From assembly GCA_050084515.1 (NCBI GenBank), contig CM114271.1:68014001-68078000 (forward strand): a DNA stretch of 64,000 bases. Direction: 5' to 3'. Source of the DNA: Blasia pusilla. Its lineage: Eukaryota > Marchantiophyta > Marchantiopsida > Blasiales. Both the position numbers and the translations under genes were made by a program. This document shows, one piece after another, positions 47,884 through 64,000 of this stretch. The notes under the pieces were generated by a model. It ran no database searches. It worked only from the letters and a program-made list of their open reading frames with translations, and was not told the origin of the DNA. Positions within the stretch are counted from its first letter, which is position 1, and the number at the start of each line of letters is the position of its first letter.

Positions 47884-48330
47884 TGGCGCCGAGCTTCGAT
47901 GGACTTCAGCATCGGTCGAACAGGCTTCGATCGACTGGAGGCCCCGTCCATTCTTGTGTAAAAGTCCCACGCATCCCTAGGGAGTCCCTCTTCGTCGTCG
48001 TCTTCTTCTTCTTCTCATTGCGTTCTCGTTTAGTCGATGTGTGGCGTGTACTTCTTCCCATCTTCGTTGATGCAGTGCGCGGCAGGAACTGAATTCCCTG
48101 CCGGTGACTGTCTCACAGGATCTCTCTCGGAAAATTCGCAGGAATGATGGTATGAGAGTTTCGTCGCGTACTTGACGAAAACGAATTGCGTGTGAGCTCT
48201 TTTGCTGCAGTGCTAGAAACGTGATTTCGTTGCTTCATTGTCGATTGAAGCGTCGTTCGAGTCTCAAGAGAGAGGGGTTTACAGCTCGCCTGTCCCACAG
48301 CAACTGAAACTGTTCGACAAGCTTTGGTGA

Positions 48331-52507
<4,177 letters not shown>

Positions 52508-53100
52508 CCGATTGCTGTGCTCGGTTTCCCTGCTCTTCCACGAGTTCGAACCTGGGAATTCACTGGAAGAGAAATGAAAACATATTTCGAATTCGAAGTA
52601 CTAGAGTCTTCCGGTTATATCATCACTCTTTCTACTCTTTAGCACCTTCAGGGCCATTCACGTAATCATTTGTGAGGAGAACACTCACCTTACAGAACCA
52701 TATTCCAGATTTTTCGGTTAGCGAAGCTGTGCACATGTAGACGGCTTCTCATGGCATCGACGTCTGAGAAGCAGCAAATATGCCTTAAATCATATTCGCA
52801 GGATAGAAGGATTTTGTCTCTGCTTGGATTGCCGCGAAGTGTGGAGACGTGTAGTCGTAGCGGCGTAGTTCGCATTAGCTCGAGCACCTGAGGCCTTAGA
52901 GCGAGATACAGAATGGTCTCGGCAGAAATTATTAACAAAGCAGTCATTGACGTACTCGAAAATGTTAACTCGAGCATCTTTGGCTTAGTATTCTCTTAGC
53001 TCGTAAGTTGTGGGCTGTCTGCTTTACGAATCGGAATTAATTTATAATAAAAGCGGATAATATATGTTCTCCTTTACTTGTGGGTTGTATGCTTAAATGT
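52508..53100. other. 3' flank of GH9
   Basis: Presumed 3' UTR and intergenic DNA. No further gene recognised. Confidence 0.5.
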
Positions 53101-53101
53101 C

Positions 53102-53250
53102 TATTAAATGATAGTTTGTAATTCTGCTACACTACACACTCATCCATCATTAATACATCATTAAATGGAAGTTTGTAATTGTGCCACACAACACCACACT
53201 CATCCATCATTAAATGAAAGTTAGTAATTGCCACACAACACACTCATCCA
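53102..53250. repeat. Three-copy tandem repeat, 49-57 bp units
   Basis: ATTAAATG(G/A)(A/T)AGTTTGTAATT, a short CACAACAC segment and CACTCATCCA recur at 53103, 53160 and 53209. The hAT element is inserted at the end of the third unit. Confidence 0.8.
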
Positions 53251-53752
53251 GCTTAGTGTCCGGGGAGAACCCGCAAATAGTGTAAAGCTGGCCGGTTAGA
53301 ATGCCAAATTGACGACGTCCGGGAAATTTAGCCGGCTGAGATTCCGACGGCAGTGGACATTCCGGAAAATGGATGGCCGGGATTTCTTGAGCTGGAAATG
53401 TGTTGCTTGTCGGGAGGAATTCGCCGGAATATTTCTGCTGCCGGTCACTTCCCCCATATTCTTTCCGGATTGCATTTTACGGAGGTCGGAACTTTGCTTG
53501 ACCACTTTCAGGTGGTCGGAATACCGGTGAGAAGACGAGAACCGTTAGATTCTCATCAAGAAATCTTGGCCGTCTGAGGTAGGACAGCCGCAACGTTAGT
53601 GTTCGGAGTTGAATCGGGAGTCAGAACTTCGGGCCACTTAGGAGCCTTAGCACCCAGGCCCCAGGGGAACGATTCACCTAGGGCTGTGAGGCCGAAGGGG
53701 TCCATTCCCCAGAGTCCACACTTTGTGCTCGAGCGGGTCGAGCGACTGGAGT

Positions 53753-54170
53753 CTCGAATGTCATTTGCGTCTTCACTCTGCTGCGTCTCCCAAATCCTGT
53801 GCACATTATGGTTGTGCTCGTCCAAACTTCGAAGTGCCGAGTTTTTTCAGAGTTTCCATTCGATTCTTCACCCTGAGTTCCTGACGCGGCTGTTGCGGCG
53901 AAACCTTGCGAGAGAGTCAAGTGCTCGCAAGCTTGGCTTCTTCGGACCAGTTCAGCTAGCTGTTCTCTTGTTTTTTTCTCCTTTTTTCTTCTGCACGAGC
54001 CTCGAATGTCATTTGCGTTTGGAGTGTCTTTTGAGTCCTGTGCACACTCTAGTGTGCAAAGTGCTCTTCCGAAGTTCTGAGTCTTTTCAACATTTTGAGT
54101 CCCTGTTCAATTCCTCACCCTGGGTCCTTGACGCAGCTCCTTCCGCGAAGCATTGGTCAAGAGTCGAGTT
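53753..54170. repeat. 248-bp duplication in the hAT 5' region
   Basis: CTCGAATGTCATTTGCG begins both copies (53753 and 54001). Later shared landmarks are CCTGTGCACA, TTCTTCACCCTGAGT/TCCTCACCCTGGGT and TGACGC(G/A)GCT. Diverged by point changes and small indels. Confidence 0.7.
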
Positions 54171-54174
54171 CTAG

Positions 54175-54450
54175 GGAGTGGGGAGTAGGCGCCCTGGGGT
54201 TTTTTTTGGCTGTTTTCTAGGTTTCTGCTCGAGTGCTCAAGAGTTGGCGTCCTGTGGGCTTTCTTGCTGTTATCCTTTTTATGCCCGAGCATTGGGGACT
54301 TGAGAGTCGGTATCCTAGGGCCTTTCCGGGCAGTTCGCTCTTTTTTCTGCTTGAGTTTCTACACTGATTAGTGCCCGAGAGTCTGCGTGCTCGGGCCAAC
54401 TCGTCTCTTTTGCAATTTGGCTTTTATCTCGAGTGCCCGGGAGTGTGGAG
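54175..54450. repeat. Subterminal tandem array of about 62-76 bp units
   Basis: Four to five units start GAGT(T/C)GG(C/T)(G/A)TCCT(A/G)... near 54175, 54240, 54302, 54378 and 54440. Each contains GGGCTTT and ends with CTCGAGTGC/CCCGAG. Subterminal repeats of this type serve as transposase binding sites in hAT elements; that role here is inference. Confidence 0.6.
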
Positions 54451-54898
54451 TCTGAGACTGAGTGTCGAATCTGTAACCTTGTCACCTTGCTCAAACTACT
54501 CAAACGTCGAGTGCTCATTCTATAGCTTTACGTTTTTGTGGATATTGCACTCTAGAGCTTTCATGTTTACACTTTCGTGAGAGGGTTTAGACTTCTTTGT
54601 TCGACTTGCCTAAGTTTCCTCTCGGCCTTAGCTTTGCTCTACTCAGGAGAGTTAGAGGCCCTGTTTTTCGCTCTTGATCTTGGTTTTAGGGTTTGCTTTG
54701 CTCTCGGGTTTGGTAGTAGAAAGTGATTTTGGTTAGAATCTTGGGTTTTTCGACTTTGTCTTTTTGCTCTGGGTCTCAGACTCTCACCTTCCACCTTTCT
54801 TTTGTTGTGAGACAGTTTTTCTCTTGTCTAGAAGACGAGGCCTTGTGCCCGGCTCTCGTTTAGACCTAAACCTTTGTTAACCCTTCATTGTCTCATAC

Positions 54899-57043
54899 AT
54901 GGCTAAGAGACAGCGAACCATGAGCGAGATGTTGGCAAAAGACATAAGCCAAGACTTTACAGAGATCTCAAGCCGGTCAGGGTCCTCAGATGGGAGGGAA
55001 GTTGAGAATTCCGGTACTCCTTCCAGTAGTCTAATTGAGAAGAATCAACTGGCTTGGAAGGATGTCTGGTACAGCTTATTTGACTGGATAGAGTTTATGC
55101 AGAATGTGGTAGAATATTTTGTAAGGTTTGTAGACAAGGAAAGGGTAAGAATTCCTTTGCAAGGGATGGTGCCATAAACTGTAAGGTTTCAGCCTTTACA
55201 GATCATAGCAAATCGATTGAGCATATGAAACTTTCTTGGGCTGCTAATATAGGAAACAGGTCGATGGCCAAGGCCATAGCCACTACTAATCGGACTTGTG
55301 ACCAATCCTTGTTAACATTGTTCAAGTTTGCATACTTCATCGCTAAGGAATCATTGGCTTATGCCAAATTCCCAAATCTGTATAAGTTGTTACTTTCAGT
55401 GAATGCACCAATTACCCGAGATTTATACCAAGATGAAAGAGTTGTGTTGATATGTGTTATTATATCAGTGAGGTAGTGCATAGAAGGACACTTTTAAAAG
55501 TTCAACAATCTCCTTTCTTTGGGATCATGATTGATGAGTCCACTGATATTTGAGTAATATGCCATCTTGTTGTATTTGCAACTTACTTATTAGAAGGGCA
55601 GGTCAAGAATTCCTTCTTAGGATTATTGCAATGTCTAGAGAAGTGTTCAAATGCCATTACTAACAATCTTTTGGAGTTGATCAAGGACTCGGGACTAGAG
55701 AGTTCAAAGATGGTGGCTTTTGGATCAGACGGAGCCTCAACTATGGTAGGTAGTCAGATTGGAGTAGCATCTCAGTTGAAGTTGAAGGCAAACCCTTTTT
55801 TGCTCTTTGTATATTGCGTTGCACATAGGACCAATCTTGCTTCTTTGACACCAGCCAAAGGACCAGGTTGTAAAGATGTATCTATAGAGATTGATTCCAT
55901 CTTGAATTCTGTAGCTAGATACTTTAGAAGGTCCTCAAAGAGGAAGTGTGCTCTTGTAACTTTGCAAGAGAAGTTGAATGACTCTCAAAAGGTCATGAAG
56001 AGATATTATAAAATTCGTTGGTTGTCTCGATGGCAAGTCGTGACTACTTTGTGTGACTCCCTGGAATCTTTTCTCGCATATTTCAGGGACATTCCCCGCT
56101 TTGAAGATGATGGTAATGCTACTAACATGTACAACAAGCTGAGATCATTTGAAATGATCTATCAGTTGTACTTTTTGGTAGACATATTGTTTATCCTTGC
56201 TAATTTGAGTAAGGTTTTCCAATACAAATTTGTAGATGTTAGTACTATTGGTAGTATTGTGAATTCTGAGATTGCCTCTATTACAATGAACTTTGTAATG
56301 GAGAATCATGACTTGAATGGTTCTACATTCTCTAAAGAAACAGGTTATCATCTCTTACTTGATTTTGGACCCCGTGGTGGATACTTGAAACAATTGCAAT
56401 GTGAGATTAGGGGTAGAAAGTTCCATAGCATGGAAATGTTGAGAGATCGTACGGGAAAGGATTTACAGCCTGCTCTAACTTTCCAGAAGAACTTTGTTGA
56501 GAATGTATGTGTAGCCTTATATGATAGATTTAGGGATAATAGTTGGATAGGTACAATGAAAATTATGAATCCTCTTCATATGCCCTCAAGGTTAGTAGGG
56601 TTGAATAGTTGGGGTTGCAAGGAAGTGGATGATATTTGCGCATATTTTGGAAGGGAAATGCCTTTGAGGGGTCATTTGCAACCACCTCTTGTGAATTCAC
56701 CAAGTGTGAAGTCTGAGTTTCAATCATTTAAGCTCATGGCCACCATAGAATGGAAAGATAGAAACTTTCAAATTTGTGGGCAATGGTAAGTTGGAGCTCA
56801 TCTTTGCAATGTAAGTTCTCTAATTTGTTTGTATTAGCTAACATTGCTAGGGTACAATGTGTGAGTATTGTAATTTGTGAGAGAGCTTTCTCTGTGCAGA
56901 ATTTGATCAAGACAAAAAGTCGTAATCGATTGATGACTAAGCATTTAGATATTGTTCTCATGATAGCTTTAGAGGGTAAGATACTTGATTATGACGATCG
57001 ATTTGTTGGTAGAATCAATAATTCTTTGGAAAAATTCAGTTAA
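54899..57043 (+). pseudogene. hAT transposase, ZNF862-like, decayed
   Basis: ATG at 54899 (MAKRQRTMSEMLAKD). A zinc-finger segment with FCKVC and HSKSIEH near 55115-55230 is reached after a frame change. Then come PFFGIMIDESTDI (first catalytic Asp, about 55515-55550, followed by a TGA), FGSDGASTMVGSQIGVASQL (second Asp, about 55720-55780), VYCVAHRTNLA, RWLSRW, and the C-terminal hATC dimerisation region VICERAFSVQNLIKTK...NRLMTKHLD (about 56865-56950), reached after another frame change. At least two frameshifts and several stops rule out an active protein. The longest open piece is about 55626-56789. Confidence 0.85.
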
Positions 57044-57183
57044 CTTTAGATATGTGTATTCTAATCCAGAGAGACATGTGAATAGTAAGGATGATACTCC
57101 ACTGGAGGTTGCAAATGTAGAGGATTCTCCAAGTGCCCCAATTTCAAATGTTTAGTTGGTGGGAAGAGAGAGATGTGAGAGGT

Positions 57184-57238
57184 CCCTTTCATAATACATT
57201 GAAGATTTTTTCTAAATCTTCAATGTATTATGAAGGGG
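57184..57238. repeat. 25-bp near-perfect hairpin in the hAT 3' region
   Basis: Arms 57184-57208 and 57214-57238 pair over 25 bp with one T:G wobble, around a 5-nt loop. The central 21 bp are perfect. Confidence 0.9.
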
Positions 57239-57694
57239 TACGATCCTTGGCTCCCGGTTGGGTGGAGGCCAGGCCAGGTTCAATTCCTACCCAAGGATGT
57301 TACATGTGGGTTATAGCAAGGAGGAAAGAGTTTAGGGACCCAAAGAGATGAAATCGGGAATTAGAAGAATGGAACATGGAGTGAGTGTAGGAACTGCTAT
57401 GAGCAAGAAATAGCAAAGGTGAAAATGTATATAGGCAACAAAAAAAATTTAGCCGATTGATATTCTGGCTGCCGGAAATTTTCTGGGGTTGTCTCAAAAA
57501 TTTGTGAAATCAATTGGGAAAATTTTAAAAAATTGGATAATCACTAGAAAATAAATAAAATCTGAGAAATTTTCCACCTAAAAAAATGGTTGCCTTTTTT
57601 TCCCGACTAACTTTTCCCAAAAACCGTCATACTTAAAAATTTACCGACAACCAAGGGGTTTCCGCCAAAAAGCTCCCCGGACCTTAATCCTTCA

Positions 57695-59894
<2,200 letters not shown>

Positions 59895-60470
59895 ATGGTT
59901 TGTGATACTTTATTGAATGTGTTTCAAGATTGCTTTTCCCATATCCACACCAACCTCAGTTTCCACCCATGTAGTTTGTGGCATTGCATCGGGAAAAATA
60001 CCTATTGGAGGTATTTGCATAATGGCACAAAGTGGATGTGTCGAGTTTGTAGTCGCATTTACTTTGCAAAGAACAAAACAAAGTGCAATCAGCACTTAAT
60101 TAAGAAGCACCCTCACATGCACCCAAGTTACTTAGTACCTTTGGAAAATGCAGGTAGGCATCCTGATGACCATGTGAAGGGCCGTAAGAGGAACATTAGT
60201 GAGAAGCAGAGAGAGAAAGATTTGATGAGAAAGTCAGGAGATGCTATCGGGCGTTTAGAACAGATAAAGAGGGAAAAATTATATAGATTTAGACAACATT
60301 GGGCTGAGACATGGCTGACAATGGAACGAGATCTTGTCATTCCACACTTGTTCAAGAAGCCACCATTGCTGGCTGTAATGGAGTGTGATCTCCCCAAGTG
60401 TCTTGGTATCCAAGATAAGGATGAGTTATTGGATAGAGAAAAGTATGACATGTGTCTTGTGAAAGTCTGA
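59895..60470 (+). CDS. BED-type zinc-finger protein fragment, function unknown
   Basis: The first ATG in this frame is at 59895 and gives 191 residues. Near residue 55 comes KWMCRVCSRIYFAKN followed by HLIKKHPH, a C-x2-C...H-x4-H arrangement like BED or hAT-associated fingers, which bind DNA. The remainder is Lys/Arg/Glu-rich (REKDLMRKSGD, EQIKREKLYRFRQHW). The TGA at 60468 is followed by about 44 more open codons, so it may be a lesion or lie in an intron. Downstream frames (60692-62659) continue on the same strand and may be exons of one gene. It could be a transposon-encoded gene or a domesticated one. Confidence 0.5.
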   Translation: MVCDTLLNVFQDCFSHIHTNLSFHPCSLWHCIGKNTYWRYLHNGTKWMCRVCSRIYFAKNKTKCNQHLIKKHPHMHPSYLVPLENAGRHPDDHVKGRKRNISEKQREKDLMRKSGDAIGRLEQIKREKLYRFRQHWAETWLTMERDLVIPHLFKKPPLLAVMECDLPKCLGIQDKDELLDREKYDMCLVKV

Positions 60471-60691
60471 GAGTGCGGTGAAAGAAATTTGATGATGGAT
60501 GTGATAGTCTTAGCATGCTTGGTTGTCATTGAGAGAGATAGTGAACATGGTTCTATAGACCAGATTGGGAGGGGAAGAATCACTTTGTTCATTTGGAGTT
60601 GGTGAAGAAACTTTGGGGAGTAGAGGAGAAGAAAGAGGGAGTGTGTTTGGGTGTGCTTCCTGCCATTTTTTCAGATTAGAGATCTCAGCAA

Positions 60692-61387
60692 TTGGAGGAG
60701 ACACAAGCTTGGATTGCTCGTAAGAAACAAAACTTAATGGCTTGGCTTGAAAAAGATCAAGCCAAGTACTCCGATTTCATGGCTAGGCAGCAATGGAATA
60801 AATGGTTGGAGAGAAGAAACTTGGAGGAGGTCAAAGAGGTTTGTGAGAAAAGAGCTTCCAAGTATGTCCCAAGGGAGAAGAAGGATATAGATTTAGATTG
60901 GTCTAGGAGGAATGTACATAAATCTACATTAGGGAGTAGCTCTAGCAAACCACCTCCCACCTCTCAAGGAGATGAATGTGATGATATTAGTGACTTTCAG
61001 GTTTTACGCCCAAAGAGGCGAAGTAAGTTGGCTTCTAAGCATGTTGTTGAGAAGTTTACAGCAAGGAGTGTAGAAGATTTTGGTAAGAGTCGGGAGGACC
61101 ATATTGTTTTGACGCATGTGGAAGAAGTTAGAAAGTTTGGAGTGCGCACCAGATCTATGGGAGGTGACTCTTGCTCCAAGGTTGGGCTTCCACATATACA
61201 TATATCCAAGTCCTTGAAGAAGAGAGAAAAAAGTATATCGGATACTGCCCCTTCTTCTTCCCCTATTGAAACCCCTTGTGTGATGGTTGAAGACCAGGTT
61301 GGTCTAGATTTTCCACCATGTACTACTGATTTACATGAAACAACTGATTTACATGAGCCTTCCACAAGGAGAAATCTTGAAGGGTAG
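60692..61387 (+). CDS. Hypothetical, continuation of the zinc-finger locus
   Basis: An open stretch of about 230 codons with no in-frame ATG at its left edge, following a TTTTTTCAG that could be a splice acceptor (about 60668-60676). It contains WLEKDQAKYSDFMARQQWNK and a segment ASKYVPREKK, then CDDISDFQVLRPKRRSK. A related pair (ASSYVPRNRKGKK, FDSQILRDL) appears in the frame at 61994-62659, which suggests an internal duplication of a longer protein. Basic and low in hydrophobic residues, so likely nuclear or cytoplasmic. No family recognised. The boundaries mark the open frame, not proven exon ends. Confidence 0.4.
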   Translation: MEETQAWIARKKQNLMAWLEKDQAKYSDFMARQQWNKWLERRNLEEVKEVCEKRASKYVPREKKDIDLDWSRRNVHKSTLGSSSSKPPPTSQGDECDDISDFQVLRPKRRSKLASKHVVEKFTARSVEDFGKSREDHIVLTHVEEVRKFGVRTRSMGGDSCSKVGLPHIHISKSLKKREKSISDTAPSSSPIETPCVMVEDQVGLDFPPCTTDLHETTDLHEPSTRRNLEG

Positions 61388-61890
61388 CTCTTATGTGGTC
61401 GGGGAATATGTTGGTGAGTCTCCTCCCTTGCATGAAGAGACTTTACTTTCAATTGGAGTACCCGAGGTTGTTATTGGAGTATTTTCTAGTGGTGCAGTGA
61501 TGGAAAGTATTCCAACCAATGTGTGTGATGGTGGTGGTGTTGGTTCTCCGTGTGTTGAGATTCAAGGAGAGATAATGAAGGGTAGCTCTCATGTGGATGG
61601 GGAACGTGTTGGTGAGTCTCCTCCCTTGCATACAGAGACCTTACTTTCAGTTGGACTACCAGAGATTGGCCCTGGAGTACCTTCTCTTACTGCAGTTATG
61701 GAAGGCATTCCAACTACTGTGTGTGGTGGTGATGGTGGCATTGGATCTTCCCGTGTTAACGTGAATGTGCAGGGTAGCTCTAATGTGGATGGGGAATGTG
61801 TTGGTGAGTATGCTCCCTTGCATATAGACATTGTAGATTCAATTGGAGTTTTGGAGGCAAGTCTCAGAATACCTTCTAGTGTTGCAGGTT
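61379..61890 (+). repeat. Three-copy coding-like repeat, 192-198 bp period
   Basis: GAAGGGTAGCTCT(T/C)ATGTGG and GTTGGTGAGTCTCCTCCCTT recur at 61379, 61577 and, more diverged, 61769. In the frame covering 61335-62000 the units read GSSYVVGEYVGESPPLH, GSSHVDGERVGESPPLH and GSSNVDGECVGEYAPLH. The first two units are exactly 198 bp apart, a multiple of three, and changes are largely compatible with an open frame. Confidence 0.75.
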
Positions 61891-61993
61891 TGGAGAAAGG
61901 CATTCGGCGATTGGATGTGGTCGTGGTGGGGATGATGGTCAGATTGGAATTACCGGAGATAATATTTATCATCATAGGGAAGGTATTCCGAGC

Positions 61994-62659
61994 ATGGTGA
62001 AAGTTTCATCAGAGATGTTAGAGGGTGATTTGGAGGGAATGGCACGAGCTCATAGAGTGGATGATTTAGGAGATGTTGTAGTTGACACTCTGGGTATTGT
62101 AGAGACTTTGTGTAGCCAAGTGGGATGCATAAATGATAGTATATCCCATATCTCTACACTTGATGTTTTCTTTACCCCCATTGGTAGTACTTTGGATTGT
62201 CATGAGACAACCAAAGGGGGTTTGGCTAGTGATGATGGTGATCCTATTGTTGGAGGTTCATCCATTGAGAGACCTTCTACCCATGACCTTTTTGCTTTGA
62301 GGAAGAATCTTTTGAAGGTTGCTTCTTCATATGTACCAAGAAATAGAAAGGGAAAGAAGAGGATATCAATGCAGAATGGAGAGGAGGACAATGTACACGG
62401 TGGGGGTTTAGCTTCATTGGATGATATGGATCCCATTGATCAAATTTTTGATAGCCAGATTCTAAGAGATCTTCATGAGATCAACGATGAATGGGGTATT
62501 CCTCCACCCACGAGCCAAGTAGCCGATGCTGTCGAGTGCGGGAAGGTGAAAAGAGATTTGCCAAATGCCTCCCAACTTGATGTCACTCAAATCATGGCGG
62601 AGAAAAATATGGATCTTCTTATGGATGACATGGACATAAGACCCAAGAATATTCCATAA
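61994..62659 (+). CDS. Hypothetical acidic C-terminal part of the zinc-finger locus
   Basis: ATG at 61994, 221 codons. Acidic with many Asp and Glu (LEGDLEGMARAHRVDDLGD). It contains ASSYVPRNRKGKKR and PIDQIFDSQILRDL, echoing motifs in 60692-61387. It overlaps the end of the preceding frame by seven bases in another phase, so the locus has either small introns or frameshifts. Without an intact join I cannot say whether a protein is made. Confidence 0.4.
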   Translation: MVKVSSEMLEGDLEGMARAHRVDDLGDVVVDTLGIVETLCSQVGCINDSISHISTLDVFFTPIGSTLDCHETTKGGLASDDGDPIVGGSSIERPSTHDLFALRKNLLKVASSYVPRNRKGKKRISMQNGEEDNVHGGGLASLDDMDPIDQIFDSQILRDLHEINDEWGIPPPTSQVADAVECGKVKRDLPNASQLDVTQIMAEKNMDLLMDDMDIRPKNIP

Positions 62660-64000
62660 CACATGGGGTTATCTCCTACTATGGAGGAGTGTAGAGAACT
62701 AGGGAAGACAAGGTCCGAGGTCCTTCAAGATATGTTGGCTACACCACCCACTCAACGGGAAAAAAGGAAGAATTTATATGGCAAATCAATAATGGGGCGA
62801 AAGCAACGTAAGAATTAGGTAACATTTTTTTGAATTTTTTTAATGAGTGCATTCTTTTGTTAGTTTTCTTTTCTTTCAACATCTTGAGGAGATCATTTTG
62901 GATAACAAGGTTTTGTTGATAATTCATAAGTTTTATTGATGTGTTTTTTTCAGGTTGGAGCGGATTTTGGTTTCACATGGCCAAAAATTGGTACATCTTT
63001 CTTATAGAGATTCATTCGAACCATTTTACAATTATGCGTAGAGTAATATTTGTGACTCCAACTCTATACACGCTAATAGTATGGTTTATGTTCTCCAAGA
63101 CTTATTTTTAGTAGGATACAAAGAGCTCTCTTTTAGTATTGTAGATTAAATAAGATTCGATGTACGATCTCCATGTCTTCACATGTTCTTTCTTCACATT
63201 GTTTATGAAATTAGGAGTGTAAAGGTGAGGTTGAGAATGACCTCACTCTCAGTGATAGAAACTAGTTTGTAACACTCTTATCATGTGAAGCAAACACGTG
63301 CTTTTGTTTCCAAATGGGGCTTTTGGATTAGATATAGTACTACCAGAAAGTATTCCGTCGCTGTCACAATCATAGTGCATTTTTTGGAGCAGATATAGTA
63401 ATATCAAAAGGCTTTCCGCCAAGGCCACTACCATACTCTTAATTTTTTGACTTTGTTAGTTTGAAAATAGGAGACTATAAAATGTGTATTGTGAGAATGA
63501 TCTCACTCCAATTGTTAGAAAATAGAGAAAATCTATCTTGAAGGCGTTCTTTCATCTTAATACTCTTGGTCTTTCTTTGGTATTTGTGGGATTCATTCAT
63601 CCTCTTCTTCTTCTTGAATATCACATATTTTTTCTAATACTTTGGAATGAATGAGTTTGTTGTTTTACTTGTTGTTTGATCTCAAAGGAGAGTATACCTT
63701 AAACCTTCTCGCTTCCCATGTAAATCACTTCCTACACCAATAATCGATTTTGATGTTTTTTGCTCTTGAGATGAGTAAGTTGTAGGTACTTATAGGATTT
63801 CTGTTAGAGCATGTACTTCTGGAAGGTATTTCAACATATCTCACACTCTTAGTGTTTTTTACTACTTTTTTAGTTTGATTACTTGCCTTGTTTTATTGGA
63901 AGATGCCTATAATGTTTCAGTTGTAAGGTGGTATTTAAGGTAAAATTCAGTTTCCATATAGGCACTCAGAGTATCTATATTGTAGACGTTCATCCATTTT
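62660..64000. other. AT-rich 3' flank
   Basis: No gene recognised. A weak 50-bp echo (GATATAGTA...TTCCG at about 63335 and 63390) and a second pair (GAATGA(C/T)CTCACTC at about 63235 and 63496) suggest small local duplications. Confidence 0.45.

Larger units (their letters stand above)
53254..57686 (+). mobile_element. hAT transposon with terminal inverted repeats
   Basis: The left end is TAGTGTCCGGGGAG. The right end is CTCCCCGGACCTTA, whose reverse complement TAAGGTCCGGGGAG matches at 12 of 14 positions. Flanking 8-mers ATCCAGCT (53246-53253) and ATCCTTCA (57687-57694) share 5 of 8 bases, a possible decayed 8-bp target duplication typical of hAT. Inside are a 1.6-kb 5' region with tandem repeats, a ZNF862-like transposase relic (54899-57043) and a long hairpin (57184-57238). 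Confidence 0.75.

Noticed and set aside
57247-57297. Possible tRNA gene (B box GGTTCAATTCC)
   Set aside because: No acceptor or anticodon stem forms, and it lies inside a hAT element; kept only as a possible SINE trace.

Overview
The window reads as nuclear DNA of a land plant. The evidence is spliced genes with GT-AG introns, a plant-type polyphenol oxidase (tyrosinase core followed by DWL and KFDV domains), a secreted plant GH9 class B endoglucanase, a ZNF862-like hAT transposase, a Ty3/gypsy relic and AT-rich intergenic DNA. The species cannot be named from sequence alone. An intronless PPO with a simple secretory leader would suit a seedless lineage such as a bryophyte or lycophyte, but this is inference. 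Gene density is low: two complete, intact-looking genes (PPO, GH9), one RING-finger locus that may carry a frame break, the 3' end of an alpha/beta-hydrolase gene and one doubtful zinc-finger locus. Decayed mobile elements and repeats fill much of the rest.

Layout: 0.25-0.92 kb, last two exons of an alpha/beta hydrolase (+). 3.5-4.7 kb, relics of non-LTR elements. 4.15-5.78 kb, a full-length but dead polyphenol oxidase pseudogene. 9.0-9.6 kb, RING-finger locus. 12.3-14.6 kb, GC-rich modular repeats. 14.2-19.0 kb, decayed Ty3/gypsy element. 19-22.7 kb, simple and tandem repeats plus unexplained GC-rich DNA. 23.09-27.6 kb, non-LTR element copy 1 (-). 30.1-31.9 kb, intact polyphenol oxidase. 35.2-36.3 kb, more modular repeats. 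37.55-42.05 kb, non-LTR element copy 2 (-). 42.5-44.0 kb, RING pseudogene. 48.3-52.5 kb, complete eight-exon GH9 endoglucanase. 53.25-57.69 kb, hAT element with terminal inverted repeats. 59.17-59.49 kb, perfect (TC)156. 59.9-62.7 kb, zinc-finger and repeat-protein locus of unknown function.

Two observations stand out. First, a PPO-RING pair occurs twice in the same order and orientation, and the copies have decayed reciprocally: the left block keeps a RING frame and a dead PPO, the right block keeps an intact PPO and a dead RING. Second, both 4.5-kb non-LTR elements encode an N-terminal CCHH/CCHC finger, a reverse transcriptase, a CCHC knuckle and a C-terminal restriction-like endonuclease. 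That is the early-branching R2-like architecture rather than the APE-type L1/RTE elements usual in plants. Both copies have Asn where the reverse transcriptase motif A normally has its catalytic Asp, and the clearest lesions lie at CpG sites, as expected for methylation-driven decay.
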